NCBI RefSeq assembly: GCF_000282335.1
Contig: NZ_AKJM01000049.1
Location: 1 to 64,000, forward strand
Reading direction: 5' to 3'
From: Pseudomonas sp. GM48
Lineage (GTDB): Bacteria; Pseudomonadota; Gammaproteobacteria; Pseudomonadales; Pseudomonadaceae
Length of the DNA stretch: 64,000 bases
Part shown: piece after piece, positions 42,206 through 51,591 of the stretch
Position numbering within the stretch: the first letter of the stretch is position 1
How the letters are laid out: each line of letters begins with the position of its first letter
The notes under the pieces: model-generated
What the model saw: only the letters and a program-made list of their open reading frames with translations
Told to the model about the DNA's origin: nothing
Database searches by the model: none
Position numbers and translations under genes: made by a program

Positions 42206-42766
42206 TTACATTGGGTTCTGTGGGCGCCAGGGTTCGATCAGGGCATCGAGGTTCAGCGCGTCGGCAAAATCCAGGAACTGATCGCGCAGCCAGCTGATCT
42301 GCACGCCGGGCGGCAAGGTCACGGTAAACGTGGCATTTAGCATGGTGCCGCCGGTCTGCGGAGCCTGATAAGTGTCGCAGGTCAGGTTTTCCAGTTCGAC
42401 ATTGTGGTCCATGAAGAACTGGCACAGTTCGTTGATGATGTCCGAGCGGTAGGCCGAGCTGACATAAGCGACGTATGGCAGGGCCTGGGGGCGGTTTTCC
42501 AGGGCGGCGCTGCGCACCACGTTGACCGTGAACGCATGCCGTTTGGCCAGCACCGGCAGGCTGCCTTCCAGGCGCGCCAGGGCATCCCAGCTACCGGAGA
42601 TTTCCAGCACCAGCGCACTGCATTCGCCATGACGGGTCAGGCGAGAAGTGACCACGGCGCAGCGGTTTTCATGGCTGGCGCGGCACAGGACGTTGGTCAG
42701 CTCCATGGGGTTGGCGCCGAGGGCACTGATAACAAGGAATTGTTCGCGAACTGTGGGGGTGGACAT
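42206..42766 (-). CDS. gcvR: GcvR-like ACT domain regulator
   Basis: A 186-residue protein with two ACT domains (about 10-85 and 95-175), the layout of the glycine cleavage repressor GcvR, which senses glycine and acts by binding GcvA. Visible: VISALGANPMELTNVLCRASHENRCAVVTSRL in the first and YVSSAYRSDIINELCQFFMDHNVELENL in the second. No DNA-binding domain. It is divergent from dapA and precedes bcp, an arrangement common in Pseudomonas. The exact target in this genus is not known. Confidence 0.83.
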   Translation of the reverse strand: MSTPTVREQFLVISALGANPMELTNVLCRASHENRCAVVTSRLTRHGECSALVLEISGSWDALARLEGSLPVLAKRHAFTVNVVRSAALENRPQALPYVAYVSSAYRSDIINELCQFFMDHNVELENLTCDTYQAPQTGGTMLNATFTVTLPPGVQISWLRDQFLDFADALNLDALIEPWRPQNPM

Positions 42767-43094
42767 GCAGCATTCCTAAAGCGATGAGCGGTCGATACAT
42801 CGAAGTGGCGTTTTGTCGGGAGCGAGCCTGCGGATGCGAATTCAGAAAGCCCCAAGCGGCAGGTTGCGACGTGCTCCGCCAGGGCGGGAGCGAGAGGTGG
42901 CAACGCTGGATCAGGGCTTGTGATGCCGAAAATGGAGGCTGAAACCCGACGGACGAGCTTGTCTGTACCGATCAAAGTCTGAAGGGTAGCGAAAACCGGC
43001 GCCAAGGGGAATGGCGGCAGCACAGTACTTCGCTTGTGCAAGCATCTTGGCGCCAGTACCATTACGGCTCTCTTTTTCCGGCAGGAGCGGTTTC
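42767..43094. other. Divergent gcvR / dapA control region
   Basis: About 330 bases with no credible gene. It contains an inverted pair GGCGCCAAG (42999-43007) and CTTGGCGCC (43046-43054), with a small inner hairpin GCTTG-TG-CAAGC, ending 40 bases before the dapA ATG. It could be a leader structure or a pair of operator half-sites. Confidence 0.5.
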
Positions 43095-43973
43095 ATGATT
43101 GCGGGCAGTATGGTGGCACTGGTCACACCCATGGATGCACAGGGTCGTCTTGACTGGGACAGCCTCAGCAAACTCGTGGACTTCCACCTTGAAAACGGCA
43201 CCCATGCCATTGTCGCCGTCGGCACCACCGGCGAGTCGGCAACCCTCGATGTCAACGAGCACATCGCAGTCATCCGTGCCGTTGTAAAACAGGTCAATGG
43301 CCGCATTCCGGTGATCGCCGGTACCGGCGCCAACTCGACCCGCGAAGCCGTCGAATTGACCCGTAATGCCAAGGAAGCCGGCGCCGATGCCTGCCTGCTG
43401 GTCGTGCCGTACTACAACAAGCCGACCCAGGAAGGCCTGTACCTGCACTTCAAGCACATCGCCGAAGCGGTCGACATCCCGCAGATTCTTTATAACGTTC
43501 CCGGCCGCACCTCCTGCGACATGCAGGCCGAAACCGTGATCCGCCTGTCCACCGTGCCGAACATCATCGGTATCAAGGAAGCGACCGGCGACCTCAAGCG
43601 CGCCAAAGCCATCCTCGATGGCGTAAGCAAGGACTTCATCGTCCTTTCCGGCGATGATCCGACTGCCGTCGAGCTGATCCTGATGGGCGGCAAGGGCAAC
43701 ATCTCCGTCACCGCCAACGTCGCTCCGCGTGAAATGGCCGATCTGTGCGAGGCCGCCCTCAAGGGGGATGCCGAGACTGCGCGGGCAATCAACGAAAAAC
43801 TGATGCCGCTGCACAGGGACCTGTTCATCGAAGCCAACCCGATTCCGGTGAAGTGGGCATTGGTTGAAATGGGCCTGATGCACGAAGGCATTCGCCTGCC
43901 GTTGACCTGGCTGAGCGCACCCTGTCACGAAACGCTGCGCACGGCCCTGCGCCAGTGCAGCGTCCTGGTTTAA
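43095..43973 (+). CDS. dapA: 4-hydroxy-tetrahydrodipicolinate synthase
   Basis: A 292-residue TIM-barrel aldolase that condenses pyruvate and aspartate semialdehyde on the path to lysine and peptidoglycan. The Schiff-base Lys161 is in [10 protein letters not shown], the catalytic Tyr is in ILYNVPGRT, and GTTGES is near residue 43. The ATG at 43095 follows AGGAGCGG. It is followed after 17 bases by bamC, the usual pair in gammaproteobacteria. Confidence 0.96.
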   Translation: MIAGSMVALVTPMDAQGRLDWDSLSKLVDFHLENGTHAIVAVGTTGESATLDVNEHIAVIRAVVKQVNGRIPVIAGTGANSTREAVELTRNAKEAGADACLLVVPYYNKPTQEGLYLHFKHIAEAVDIPQILYNVPGRTSCDMQAETVIRLSTVPNIIGIKEATGDLKRAKAILDGVSKDFIVLSGDDPTAVELILMGGKGNISVTANVAPREMADLCEAALKGDAETARAINEKLMPLHRDLFIEANPIPVKWALVEMGLMHEGIRLPLTWLSAPCHETLRTALRQCSVLV

Positions 43974-43990
43974 TTGAGGAAGTACAACGC

Positions 43991-45106
43991 ATGAAGCGAA
44001 TGGCCGGACTTTCCGCACTTGCCTTGATTATCTCCAGCACCAGTGGCTGCGGATGGATCTGGGGCCCGGAAGGTTATTTCCGTGACCGTGGTAGCGATTA
44101 CCTGGAAGCGCAACAGACTGCACCGATGCAAATACCGCAGGATGTCCGTACCGCCAAGCGTCTGGATCCGCTGTTGCCGATCCCGCGCAACGTGGCCGAT
44201 GACACCGTCAAGGGCGAATACGTCGTACCTCGGCCGCAGCCGCTGACGGCGGGTGCCGATGCCAGTGCCTACTCCCTGCAGAAGAGCGGCGGCTCCAGCT
44301 CCATCCTGGCGCAGAATCCACCGGCTGAAGTCTGGCCCGTGGCCGTTCAGTTCTTCCAGGACAACGGTTTCCGTCTGGATGATCAGCGTCCGCAAACCGG
44401 TGAATTCACCACGACCTGGCAGCATTCCGACGAACTGTCTGCGGCCATGGCCAAGCGCCTGAGCGCGGCGGGGGTCAGCACGGACAGCGAAACCCGTGTG
44501 CGGGTGCGCATCGAGCCGGGCGTGCAGCGCAACACCAGTGAAGTCTATGTGGTCAGCGCCGAGCGTCCTGCCGGCAGCACCGCTGACGTGGCTTTCACCA
44601 ACCGTTCGGTCAACACTGGCCTGGATGCGGCACTGGTCGACGACATGCTCGCGAGCATGAGCCGTATCTCGGAGAAGGGCGGTTCGGTCTCGATGCTGGC
44701 TTCGCGTGATTTCGACGCGCCTAGTCGTGTCAGCCTGAGTGAAGACGGCAGCGGCAACCCTGTGCTGAACGTCGGTACCGACCTGGATCGTGCCTGGTCG
44801 AGCGTCGGTCGTGCGCTGGAACAAGGCGAATGGCGCGTTGAAGACATCAACCGCAGCCTGGGCCTGTACTACATCAACCTGGCCGAAAAAGCCGAGAAGA
44901 AAGACGACAAGCCAGGCTTCTTCAGCAGCCTGTTCGGCAGCGCGCCGAGCAAGGAAGAGCTTGACGCCCGCGCCGAACGTTATCAGGTTCGCCTGAGCAA
45001 GGTTGGCGAGAACGTCCAGGTCACCGTCGAGAAAAACATCAACACCGTGGCGCCGGCAGACGTGGCGCGTAAAGTGTTGAGCAAGATTCAGGACAACCTG
45101 GGCTGA
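43991..45106 (+). CDS. bamC: Outer-membrane assembly lipoprotein BamC
   Basis: A 371-residue lipoprotein of the BAM complex. Signal with lipobox STSGC (lipidated Cys20). Mature parts: an unstructured N-terminal region that binds BamD (LDPLLPIPRNVADDTVKGEYVVPRP), then two helix-grip domains (EVWPVAVQFFQDNGFRLDDQRPQTGEFTT and the C-terminal DRAWSSVGRALEQGEWRVEDINR). Longer than the E. coli protein, as in other Pseudomonas. Cotranscribed with dapA and the MBL gene. Confidence 0.93.
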   Translation: MKRMAGLSALALIISSTSGCGWIWGPEGYFRDRGSDYLEAQQTAPMQIPQDVRTAKRLDPLLPIPRNVADDTVKGEYVVPRPQPLTAGADASAYSLQKSGGSSSILAQNPPAEVWPVAVQFFQDNGFRLDDQRPQTGEFTTTWQHSDELSAAMAKRLSAAGVSTDSETRVRVRIEPGVQRNTSEVYVVSAERPAGSTADVAFTNRSVNTGLDAALVDDMLASMSRISEKGGSVSMLASRDFDAPSRVSLSEDGSGNPVLNVGTDLDRAWSSVGRALEQGEWRVEDINRSLGLYYINLAEKAEKKDDKPGFFSSLFGSAPSKEELDARAERYQVRLSKVGENVQVTVEKNINTVAPADVARKVLSKIQDNLG

Positions 45107-45110
45107 TCCT

Positions 45111-45869
45111 ATGCGTTTCGCCGTTCTCGGCAGCGGTAGTCAAGGGAACGGCACGCTGATAGCCAGTGCTGATACGTACGTGCTGGTGGATTGTGGGTTT
45201 TCCCTGCGGGAAACCGAAAAACGCCTGCTGCGCCTGGGTGTGAACCCTGCGCAGTTGAGCGCGATACTCGTGACCCACGAACATGCCGACCACGTGCATG
45301 GCGTGGGTTTGCTGTCTCGGCGCTACAATCTGCCTGTCTACCTCAGTCGCGGGACCTTGCGCGGGATGCGCAAACCGATTGAACCCGCAGGCTTTCTGGC
45401 TGGCGGCGAACAGCTGCAAATCGGCGACTTGAGCATTGGTGTCATTGCCGTGGCCCACGATGCACAAGAACCGACGCAATATGTTTTCAGTGACGGTGAG
45501 CGCCGCTTTGGCCTGTTGACCGACCTGGGCTCGTATTGTGACAAGGTGCTGGACGGCTATCGGGACCTCGATGCGTTGATGATCGAGTCCAATCACTGTC
45601 GTGACATGCTGGCTCGCGGTCATTACCCGTACTTTCTCAAGCAGCGGGTGGGCGGTGAACTGGGACATTTGAATAACCATCAGGCGGCATTCCTGGTGGC
45701 CGAGCTGGGCTGGAAAGACCTGCAACACCTGGTCCTGGCCCATCTGAGCAGCAAGAACAACCTGCCGCAGCTGGCCCGGCAATGTTTTGTCGACACTCTC
45801 GGGTGCGACCCGGACTGGCTGCAACTGGCCGATCAAGATTCAGGGCTCGACTGGCGTCACATCGCCTAG
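45111..45869 (+). CDS. MBL-fold metallo-hydrolase (YycJ/WalJ-like)
   Basis: A 252-residue metallo-beta-lactamase fold protein. The zinc ligands are in VTHEHADHVHGVG (HxHxDH), with later His residues in IESNHCRDMLARG, GHLNNHQAA and LVLAHLSSKNN. It is related to YycJ/WalJ, thought to act as a 5' exonuclease or DNA-repair hydrolase. Starts four bases behind bamC and precedes purC, the usual order in Pseudomonas. The natural substrate is not defined. Confidence 0.85.
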   Translation: MRFAVLGSGSQGNGTLIASADTYVLVDCGFSLRETEKRLLRLGVNPAQLSAILVTHEHADHVHGVGLLSRRYNLPVYLSRGTLRGMRKPIEPAGFLAGGEQLQIGDLSIGVIAVAHDAQEPTQYVFSDGERRFGLLTDLGSYCDKVLDGYRDLDALMIESNHCRDMLARGHYPYFLKQRVGGELGHLNNHQAAFLVAELGWKDLQHLVLAHLSSKNNLPQLARQCFVDTLGCDPDWLQLADQDSGLDWRHIA

Positions 45870-45897
45870 CCCATCTACTTAGCAAGCGGAGCCCATC

Positions 45898-46611
45898 ATG
45901 GAAAAACGTGAAGAACTCTACCGCGGCAAAGCCAAATCGGTTTACAAGACCGACGACGCTAACCGTTTGATCCTGCTGTTTCGCAACGACACTTCGGCGT
46001 TCGACGGCAAGCGTATCGAACAGCTTGACCGCAAAGGCATGGTGAACAACAAGTTCAACGCCTTCATCATGCAGAAGCTCGAAGCTGCTGGCGTGCCGAC
46101 CCAATTCGACAAATTGCTGGGCGACAACGAGTGTCTGGTGAAGAAGCTCGACATGATCCCGGTCGAGTGCGTCGTGCGTAACTACGCCGCTGGCAGTCTG
46201 GTCAAGCGCCTGGGTGTCGAAGAGGGCATGAAGCTCAACCCTTACACCTTCGAACTGTTCCTGAAGGACGACGCCAAGGGTGACCCGTTCATCAACGAAT
46301 CCCACGTCGTGGCATTTGGCTGGGGCACCGCCGAGCAACTGGTTCGCATGAAAGAACTGTCGCTCAAGGTCAACGAAGTCCTGAGCAAGTTGTTCGACGA
46401 CGCTGGCCTGCTGCTGGTCGACTTCAAGCTGGAATTCGGCGTGTTCCACGATGGTTCCATCGTGCTGGGCGACGAATTCAGCCCGGACGGCTGCCGTCTG
46501 TGGGACAAGGCCACCGGCAAGAAAATGGACAAGGACCGCTTCCGTCAGGGCCTCGGTGATGTCATCGAAGCCTACGAAGAAGTTGCCAATCGTCTGGGCG
46601 TACCGCTTTAA
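45898..46611 (+). CDS. purC: SAICAR synthetase
   Basis: A 237-residue enzyme that joins aspartate to CAIR in purine synthesis. Family segments seen: [19 protein letters not shown] at the N-terminus, [19 protein letters not shown] and [33 protein letters not shown], with the ATP and Mg-binding residues. ATG at 45898 follows AAGCGGAG. The gene is the last of the dapA-bamC-MBL-purC group and is followed by tRNA-Ser. Confidence 0.96.
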   Translation: MEKREELYRGKAKSVYKTDDANRLILLFRNDTSAFDGKRIEQLDRKGMVNNKFNAFIMQKLEAAGVPTQFDKLLGDNECLVKKLDMIPVECVVRNYAAGSLVKRLGVEEGMKLNPYTFELFLKDDAKGDPFINESHVVAFGWGTAEQLVRMKELSLKVNEVLSKLFDDAGLLLVDFKLEFGVFHDGSIVLGDEFSPDGCRLWDKATGKKMDKDRFRQGLGDVIEAYEEVANRLGVPL

Positions 46612-46678
46612 TCGACGCAAGCATCTGAAAGCACAGAAATATTTCGCTTGGGGGGTTCGCTTCCTGCGAAAGTGTTGT

Positions 46679-46684
46679 TATGAT
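46679..46684 (+). promoter_or_regulatory. -10 box of the tRNA-Ser promoter
   Basis: TATGAT followed by the GC-rich discriminator GCGCGCC about ten bases before the tRNA, typical of stringently controlled stable RNA promoters. TTCGCT 17 bases upstream may be the -35 box. Confidence 0.5.
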
Positions 46685-46694
46685 GCGCGCCGTT

Positions 46695-46784
46695 GGAGAG
46701 ATGCCAGAGTGGCCGAATGGGACGGATTCGAAATCCGTTGTACCTTCACCGGTACCTAGGGTTCGAATCCCTATCTCTCCGCCA
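46695..46784 (+). tRNA. tRNA-Ser (anticodon CGA)
   Basis: Ninety bases including the encoded CCA. Acceptor arm GGAGAGA/TCTCTCC, discriminator G, anticodon loop TTCGAAA giving anticodon CGA, a long variable arm (TGTACCTTCACCGGTACCTA) typical of serine tRNAs, and GGTTCGAATCC in the T-arm. Confidence 0.96.
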
Positions 46785-46792
46785 TTACATGG

Positions 46793-46828
46793 AAAAAGCC
46801 CCGTAGCTGAAAAGCTACGGGGCTTTTT
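46793..46828. terminator. Terminator behind tRNA-Ser
   Basis: AAAAAGCCCCGTAGCT-GAAA-AGCTACGGGGCTTTTT, an almost perfect 16-bp stem with a GAAA loop and T-run. Its symmetry lets it also end the minus-strand gene at 46856. Confidence 0.95.
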
Positions 46829-46855
46829 CGTTTCTGCGATTACTGTCGGCAGCTA

Positions 46856-47047
46856 TCAAATCTCCTTGACCGGGGCCTCCCCTTGTACACCCTTGATTAA
46901 TTCGATCACGTGCAAACAATCCGCTTTGTTCACATAAGACTCGCCGCTGGCGATGGTCTCATGGTTCCCCGCCCGCAACCTCCATCGCCATTGGCCTTTG
47001 CCGGTGCTCGGTGTGCCTTTGAATTGCCTGTAAATCTCGAAGTACAT
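46856..47047 (-). CDS. DUF1508 (YegP-like) small protein
   Basis: A 63-residue protein with one YegP/DUF1508 repeat: MYFEIYRQF, then GQWRWRLRAGNHETIASGESYVNKADCLHVIELIKG, in which the W-x-W-R-L and GE-x-Y segments are the family core. Function unknown; structures of relatives show a small alpha/beta fold. It stands alone between tRNA-Ser and the glycosylation cassette. Confidence 0.8.
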   Translation of the reverse strand: MYFEIYRQFKGTPSTGKGQWRWRLRAGNHETIASGESYVNKADCLHVIELIKGVQGEAPVKEI

Positions 47048-47321
47048 TCAGTTCGCTCCCTGCGATAGATCGTGCGACAACCTGTGTGACGCATCGATGC
47101 AAGCCTAGCGGAGCAGGTTTTTTTTGCTATCGGACATTTGTTTCCAGTCGTTGGCGGATGTTCTGAGACGGCGGGTTAGAGCGGGTGGATCAGCCTCTGG
47201 ATTGTCCAAAACGGCGCCGTTTCACACTTGCAACACCTTCGGAGCTACTGCTTAATACGGAGTCGCTCATAGCGTCCAAAATCTGTCGGCAACCGAAAAC
47301 CACTATAAAAAGAGCACTCCA

Positions 47322-48287
47322 TTGACTGAGCATGGAACGCAACTGGCCTCCCAGGTGACGTTATCGCTGGTTGTCCCCGTTTTTAACGAGGAAGACAGTC
47401 TCGACACGTTTCTCCTGCGCATTGATGAAGTCTTCCGGCAGCAGGAATTGATAAAGCTTGAATTGGTATTCATCAATGACGGCAGCACTGACGCCACGCT
47501 TGCACGTCTGCTTGAGCGTCAGCAGCACGATTCGCGTCTGCGCATCGTTGACCTGAGTCGCAACTTCGGCAAAGAAGCGGCATTGTCCGCCGGTTTACAG
47601 ATCGCCACCGGACAGATCGTTGTGCCGATCGACGCCGATCTGCAGGATCCGCCAGAGATCATTTTGCAGATGATCGAGCGTTGGCGAGAGGGCTATGAAG
47701 TGGTACTCGGTCACCGGATCAGCCGTCGTAGCGATACGTGGGCCAAACAGACTTCCGCCCACTGGTTCTATCGCCTGCACAACAAGATTGCTGAGCAGCC
47801 GCTGCCGGAAAACGTCGGGGATTTTCGCCTGATGGATCGCTGTGTAGTCGATGCCTTGCTGACCTTGCCCGAATCCCGGCGCTTCATGAAAGGCCTGTTT
47901 GCCTGGGTCGGGTTTCGCACCACCCTGGTTGATTACAAGCGTCCCGAGCGGGTAGCGGGGCAGAGTAAATTCAACGGTTGGCGGCTGTGGAACTTTGCGC
48001 TGGAAGGTATCACCAGTTTCAGCACTGAGCCTTTGCGAGTGTGGACGTATATAGGGGCGCTGGTGTCGCTCGTCTCTTTCGCTTTTGCCATATTTATCGT
48101 ATTGCGCACGTTGATCCATGGTGTCGACATGCCCGGTTACGCCTCGCTGATGGTCGCCGTGACGTTCCTTGGCGGCCTGCAACTGATTGGCATCGGCGTA
48201 CTCGGTGAGTACTTGGGCCGCACTTACATCGAATCCAAACGCCGGCCGGTTTTTCTCGTGCGCCGCGTCTACGACCCCAAGGCCTAA
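47322..48287 (+). CDS. GtrB-like glycosyltransferase family 2
   Basis: A 321-residue membrane-anchored transferase that moves a sugar to polyprenyl phosphate on the cytosolic face. GT-A domain at about 10-230 with VVPVFNEEDSLD, FINDGSTD and the DADLQDPP metal-binding motif; two membrane segments follow at about 233-255 and 265-290. The likely start is TTG at 47322, since no ATG lies close by. It heads a tight four-gene set: 3 bases to the next gene. The sugar and the final target are unknown. Confidence 0.85.
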   Translation: MTEHGTQLASQVTLSLVVPVFNEEDSLDTFLLRIDEVFRQQELIKLELVFINDGSTDATLARLLERQQHDSRLRIVDLSRNFGKEAALSAGLQIATGQIVVPIDADLQDPPEIILQMIERWREGYEVVLGHRISRRSDTWAKQTSAHWFYRLHNKIAEQPLPENVGDFRLMDRCVVDALLTLPESRRFMKGLFAWVGFRTTLVDYKRPERVAGQSKFNGWRLWNFALEGITSFSTEPLRVWTYIGALVSLVSFAFAIFIVLRTLIHGVDMPGYASLMVAVTFLGGLQLIGIGVLGEYLGRTYIESKRRPVFLVRRVYDPKA

Positions 48288-48290
48288 AGC

Positions 48291-49001
48291 ATGGATCTCA
48301 AGGAAACCGCCATCCTCGGCGATAACATCGGTGAACATTGGTATTACTGCTCGAAAGCGGCAGCGACCCGCCGCCTGCTGGGTGACGCGCCAATCAAGCG
48401 GATTCTCGACGTGGGCGCCGGTTCCGGTTTTTTTACCCACCATCTGTTGGCTCATACCGAGGCGCGCGAGGCCTGGTGCGTCGATATCAGCTACATCGCC
48501 GATTCCAGTGCGACCACCGCCGGTAAACCGGTGCATTACCGTCGTGGCATCGAGACCGTCGACGCCGACCTGGTACTTTTGATGGACGTGCTGGAGCATG
48601 TCGATGACGACCTCGGTTTGCTCAAGGCTTACGTCGATACAGTGCCGTCAGGCAGTCGCTTCCTGATGACGGTGCCGGCCTTCCAGTTTCTCTGGAGCGG
48701 CCACGACGACTTTCTCGAACACAAGCGTCGCTACACCCTGGCCCAATTTGAAACTCTGGCCCGGAACGCGGGTTTGACGGTACAACGCGGTGCCTACTAT
48801 TTCGGTGCGGTGTTCCCGATTGCCGCTGCGTTACGCTTGTTGCCCCTCGGACGGAAGGGTTTGGCGCCTCGTTCGCAGCTTAAACGCCATCATCCGCTGG
48901 TGAACACTGTGCTCAAGACCCTCTGTAAGCTTGAATTGCCATTGATGGGCATGAACCGCCTGGCCGGTTTGAGTGTATTCGTGCTGGCGCGAAAGCCGTG
49001 A
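48291..49001 (+). CDS. Class I SAM methyltransferase in a glycosylation cassette
   Basis: A 236-residue methyltransferase of the Methyltransf_23 kind. Motif I is ILDVGAGSGFFTHHLL near residue 38, then WCVDISYIA, and LVLLMDVLEHVDDDLGLL. The C-terminal half has a hydrophobic stretch (YYFGAVFPIAAALRLLPLG) that may associate with membrane. It overlaps gtrA by four bases, so the product probably methylates a sugar or lipid-linked intermediate made by the cassette. Target not known. Confidence 0.8.
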   Translation: MDLKETAILGDNIGEHWYYCSKAAATRRLLGDAPIKRILDVGAGSGFFTHHLLAHTEAREAWCVDISYIADSSATTAGKPVHYRRGIETVDADLVLLMDVLEHVDDDLGLLKAYVDTVPSGSRFLMTVPAFQFLWSGHDDFLEHKRRYTLAQFETLARNAGLTVQRGAYYFGAVFPIAAALRLLPLGRKGLAPRSQLKRHHPLVNTVLKTLCKLELPLMGMNRLAGLSVFVLARKP

Positions 49002-49384
49002 CATCAGCCGAAAAAACAGCGTTGATCCAGCGCGGTTTGCGCTTTGCTGTAACCGGATTGTTCGTTACTGCCCTGCATGCGCTGGTTGCGGTGCTGTTCA
49101 TCAATTTCGTCGTCGCACATCCGCCTCTGGCTAACGGTGTGGCATTTGCCGTGGCGACGGTGGTGTCCTACGTCATCAACACGACCTGGAGTTTTTCTGC
49201 CCGATTGCATGGCAGAACACTGCTGCGTTTCCTGCTGGTATCGGCGGGCGGTTTTTTGTTGGCGATGTTTGTCGCCTGGGTCGCGCAGATGGCGGGGTTG
49301 CATTATCTGCTGGGGATTGGTGCGGTGGCGCTAACGATTCCGGCATTCACTTTTGTCTTGCACAATTTCTGGACGTACCGATGA
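48998..49384 (+). CDS. GtrA-family flippase-like protein
   Basis: A 128-residue protein with four membrane segments: LRFAVTGLFVTALHALVAVL, PLANGVAFAVATVVSYVIN with TWSF, LLRFLLVSAGGFLLAMFVAWVA and LTIPAFTFVLHNFWTYR. This is the GtrA pattern; the family is thought to flip polyprenyl-linked sugars to the periplasm. It overlaps its neighbours by four bases on both sides, so the four genes are translationally coupled. Confidence 0.85.
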   Translation: MTSAEKTALIQRGLRFAVTGLFVTALHALVAVLFINFVVAHPPLANGVAFAVATVVSYVINTTWSFSARLHGRTLLRFLLVSAGGFLLAMFVAWVAQMAGLHYLLGIGAVALTIPAFTFVLHNFWTYR

Positions 49385-51486
49385 AACTTTCCACAACGCG
49401 CCGGGTGACTGCGCTGCTGCCCGTCCTTTTGGGAATCCTTGCATTTTTCATCGTGGTCGGCCCGCGGGCATTGAACCCGATGAATATTGCCTGGTTGGAG
49501 GGGGGCGACCCAGCCACGCATTACCTGGGCTGGGCTTTTTTCAGGCATTCACCGTGGACATTTCCGTTAGGGCTTAATCCGTCGTATGGGTTGGAATTGA
49601 GCAACGCGGTAATTTTCTCGGATTCCAATCCTCTGTTCGCTTTTATCTTCAAGCCGTTTTCGGCTCTGCTTCCTGAACCATTCCAGTATTTCGGGTTTTG
49701 GTTTCTGACGTGCTTCATCCTGCAGAGCTGGTTTGGCTGGAAGCTGACGGGGTTGGTCAGTCGCAATGTGGTGTTGCAATTGCTCGGTGCCGGGCTGTTT
49801 TTGTTCGTCCCGGCGATGATTATCCGGATGGGAGTGCATTTATCCCTGGCCGGACATTTTCTCGTATTGGCAGCGCTTTATCTGGCCCTGCGCCCATTTA
49901 CGCAAAAACGCTGTCTGGCATGGGGGACGCTGCTTGGTGCGACAGCACTGGTGCACGCTTATTTGCTGGCGATGGTTGCATTGATCTGGATCGCGGACCT
50001 CGCAGCCAAAGCCCTCCAGCGCCGCCTGACGCTGGGCAAAGCGCTGACCGAGTTGATCGGTCTGTTCCTGCTGGTCAGTCTGTGTTGCTGGCAAGCGGGT
50101 TACTTCAGTGTTGGCGATGGTGGTCTTTCGTTAATGGGATATGGCTTGTTTCGGGCGAATGTCCTGACCCTCTTTGATCCGGGTACCTGGTCCTACACCC
50201 TGCGGGACATGCCAGGTGTGTTGGGCGACAGTGATGGGTTTGCCTTCCTGGGGTTGGGTGTCATTTTCCTGCTCATCTGCGCTTTCGTGCTATTGCTGCA
50301 AGGGGCGGGGGACCTTGGCGCCAAGGTTCGCCGATATCCGCTGCTTTTTATTGCGCTTGCCAGCCTGGCGATGTTCGCCGTATCCAATAACGTAGGTGTA
50401 GGGTCATTCGAATTCCGGATTCCCCTGCCGGACGCCGTTGTAGCCGTCGCAACCATCTTCCGTGGCTCAGGGCGGATGATCTGGCCGGTGATGTACATGG
50501 TTATTTTTGTCACTCTTTATGTGGTGGTTCGCGGGCATACCCCGCGCACGGCGATGTTGCTGTTGAGCATCGCTTTGGTGATTCAGGTGGCGGATACGCG
50601 ATCGGGATGGACAGTCTCGCGCGGTTTTTTCATGACTTCACCGGCGTCCAAGTGGAAGACGCCACTGGCCGATCCTTTCTGGCAACAAGCAGCAAAGCAT
50701 TATCAGTACGTGCGATGGATTCGCCCGCAGAACTTATCGGAGCAGTGGATGACATTGGCCGACTATGCGCATACCCATCATCTGCCCACAAATGCCGTCT
50801 ATCTTGGGCGAGTCAGTTCGCTGGCCGTCGAGGCGGCGCAGGCACAGTCGGTTCGGATGCTGGATTCGGGAAGTTACGCGCAAGATACCCTGTACGTGCT
50901 GGATAACCGCTCCTTGCTCCAGGCTGCCCTGACATTGAAGAGTGATATTGATGTGCTCGCCAGAATTGACGGTTTGAATGTGTTGGCGCCGGGATGGAAG
51001 CGCTGTAACGATTGCCCGCCCGTCTTGGCGCCGGATGCATTGAAGCTGATTCCGGAGCTCAAGCAAGGTGAGAGAGTGGTGTTCAGTAAAGAGAGTCCGG
51101 CGGTGGATTATTTGGCCAAGGGATGGTCGCTCAACGAACCGTGGGGAACCTGGTCCGAAGGCGCCGAGTCGCAAATCGTTTTGCGGCCAACATCAAGGGT
51201 GAATTCATTGTTGCTGGAAACCAGCGCGTTGCTCGCACCTACGCACACAGAGCAGTCGCTGGAGGTTGTCGTCAATGATGTGAGTGTACTGTCCACCCGG
51301 TTGGTCAAGCCTGAAGCAAACCGAATCAACATCGAATTACCCGCAGCCGTGCAACAGCTCATCGAACATCAGGGCGTACTGCGTATTTTTTTCAAATACC
51401 CCAATGCCATCAGTCCGGGAGAGCTTGGTATGAGTAACGACCCGCGCAAACTGGCAATCGGAATACAGGCGCTGACTTTGAATTGA
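49381..51486 (+). CDS. Large multi-spanning membrane protein, probable GT-C glycosyltransferase (DUF6311-like)
   Basis: A 701-residue protein with about ten membrane segments in the first 430 residues and a soluble C-terminal domain of about 260 residues. An early acidic loop (EGGDPATHYLGWAFFRHSPWTFP) with Asp, Thr, His and Trp is like the catalytic loop of GT-C enzymes. It probably transfers the flipped sugar to a surface glycan in the periplasm, as the third component (GtrC-like) in gtr systems. The DUF6311 name is from general resemblance. Base composition appears lower in GC than the flanks. Confidence 0.7.
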   Translation: MKLSTTRRVTALLPVLLGILAFFIVVGPRALNPMNIAWLEGGDPATHYLGWAFFRHSPWTFPLGLNPSYGLELSNAVIFSDSNPLFAFIFKPFSALLPEPFQYFGFWFLTCFILQSWFGWKLTGLVSRNVVLQLLGAGLFLFVPAMIIRMGVHLSLAGHFLVLAALYLALRPFTQKRCLAWGTLLGATALVHAYLLAMVALIWIADLAAKALQRRLTLGKALTELIGLFLLVSLCCWQAGYFSVGDGGLSLMGYGLFRANVLTLFDPGTWSYTLRDMPGVLGDSDGFAFLGLGVIFLLICAFVLLLQGAGDLGAKVRRYPLLFIALASLAMFAVSNNVGVGSFEFRIPLPDAVVAVATIFRGSGRMIWPVMYMVIFVTLYVVVRGHTPRTAMLLLSIALVIQVADTRSGWTVSRGFFMTSPASKWKTPLADPFWQQAAKHYQYVRWIRPQNLSEQWMTLADYAHTHHLPTNAVYLGRVSSLAVEAAQAQSVRMLDSGSYAQDTLYVLDNRSLLQAALTLKSDIDVLARIDGLNVLAPGWKRCNDCPPVLAPDALKLIPELKQGERVVFSKESPAVDYLAKGWSLNEPWGTWSEGAESQIVLRPTSRVNSLLLETSALLAPTHTEQSLEVVVNDVSVLSTRLVKPEANRINIELPAAVQQLIEHQGVLRIFFKYPNAISPGELGMSNDPRKLAIGIQALTLN

Positions 51487-51591
51487 ACAAACGTAACGTC
51501 TGCACCGGCATTGTCTGTCGTGCAAGCACGTAGACGTTAGCCCCCGAGCCTTTCTACACTGCCTTCCAGTCTGGGGATCGGGGGACAAGGG

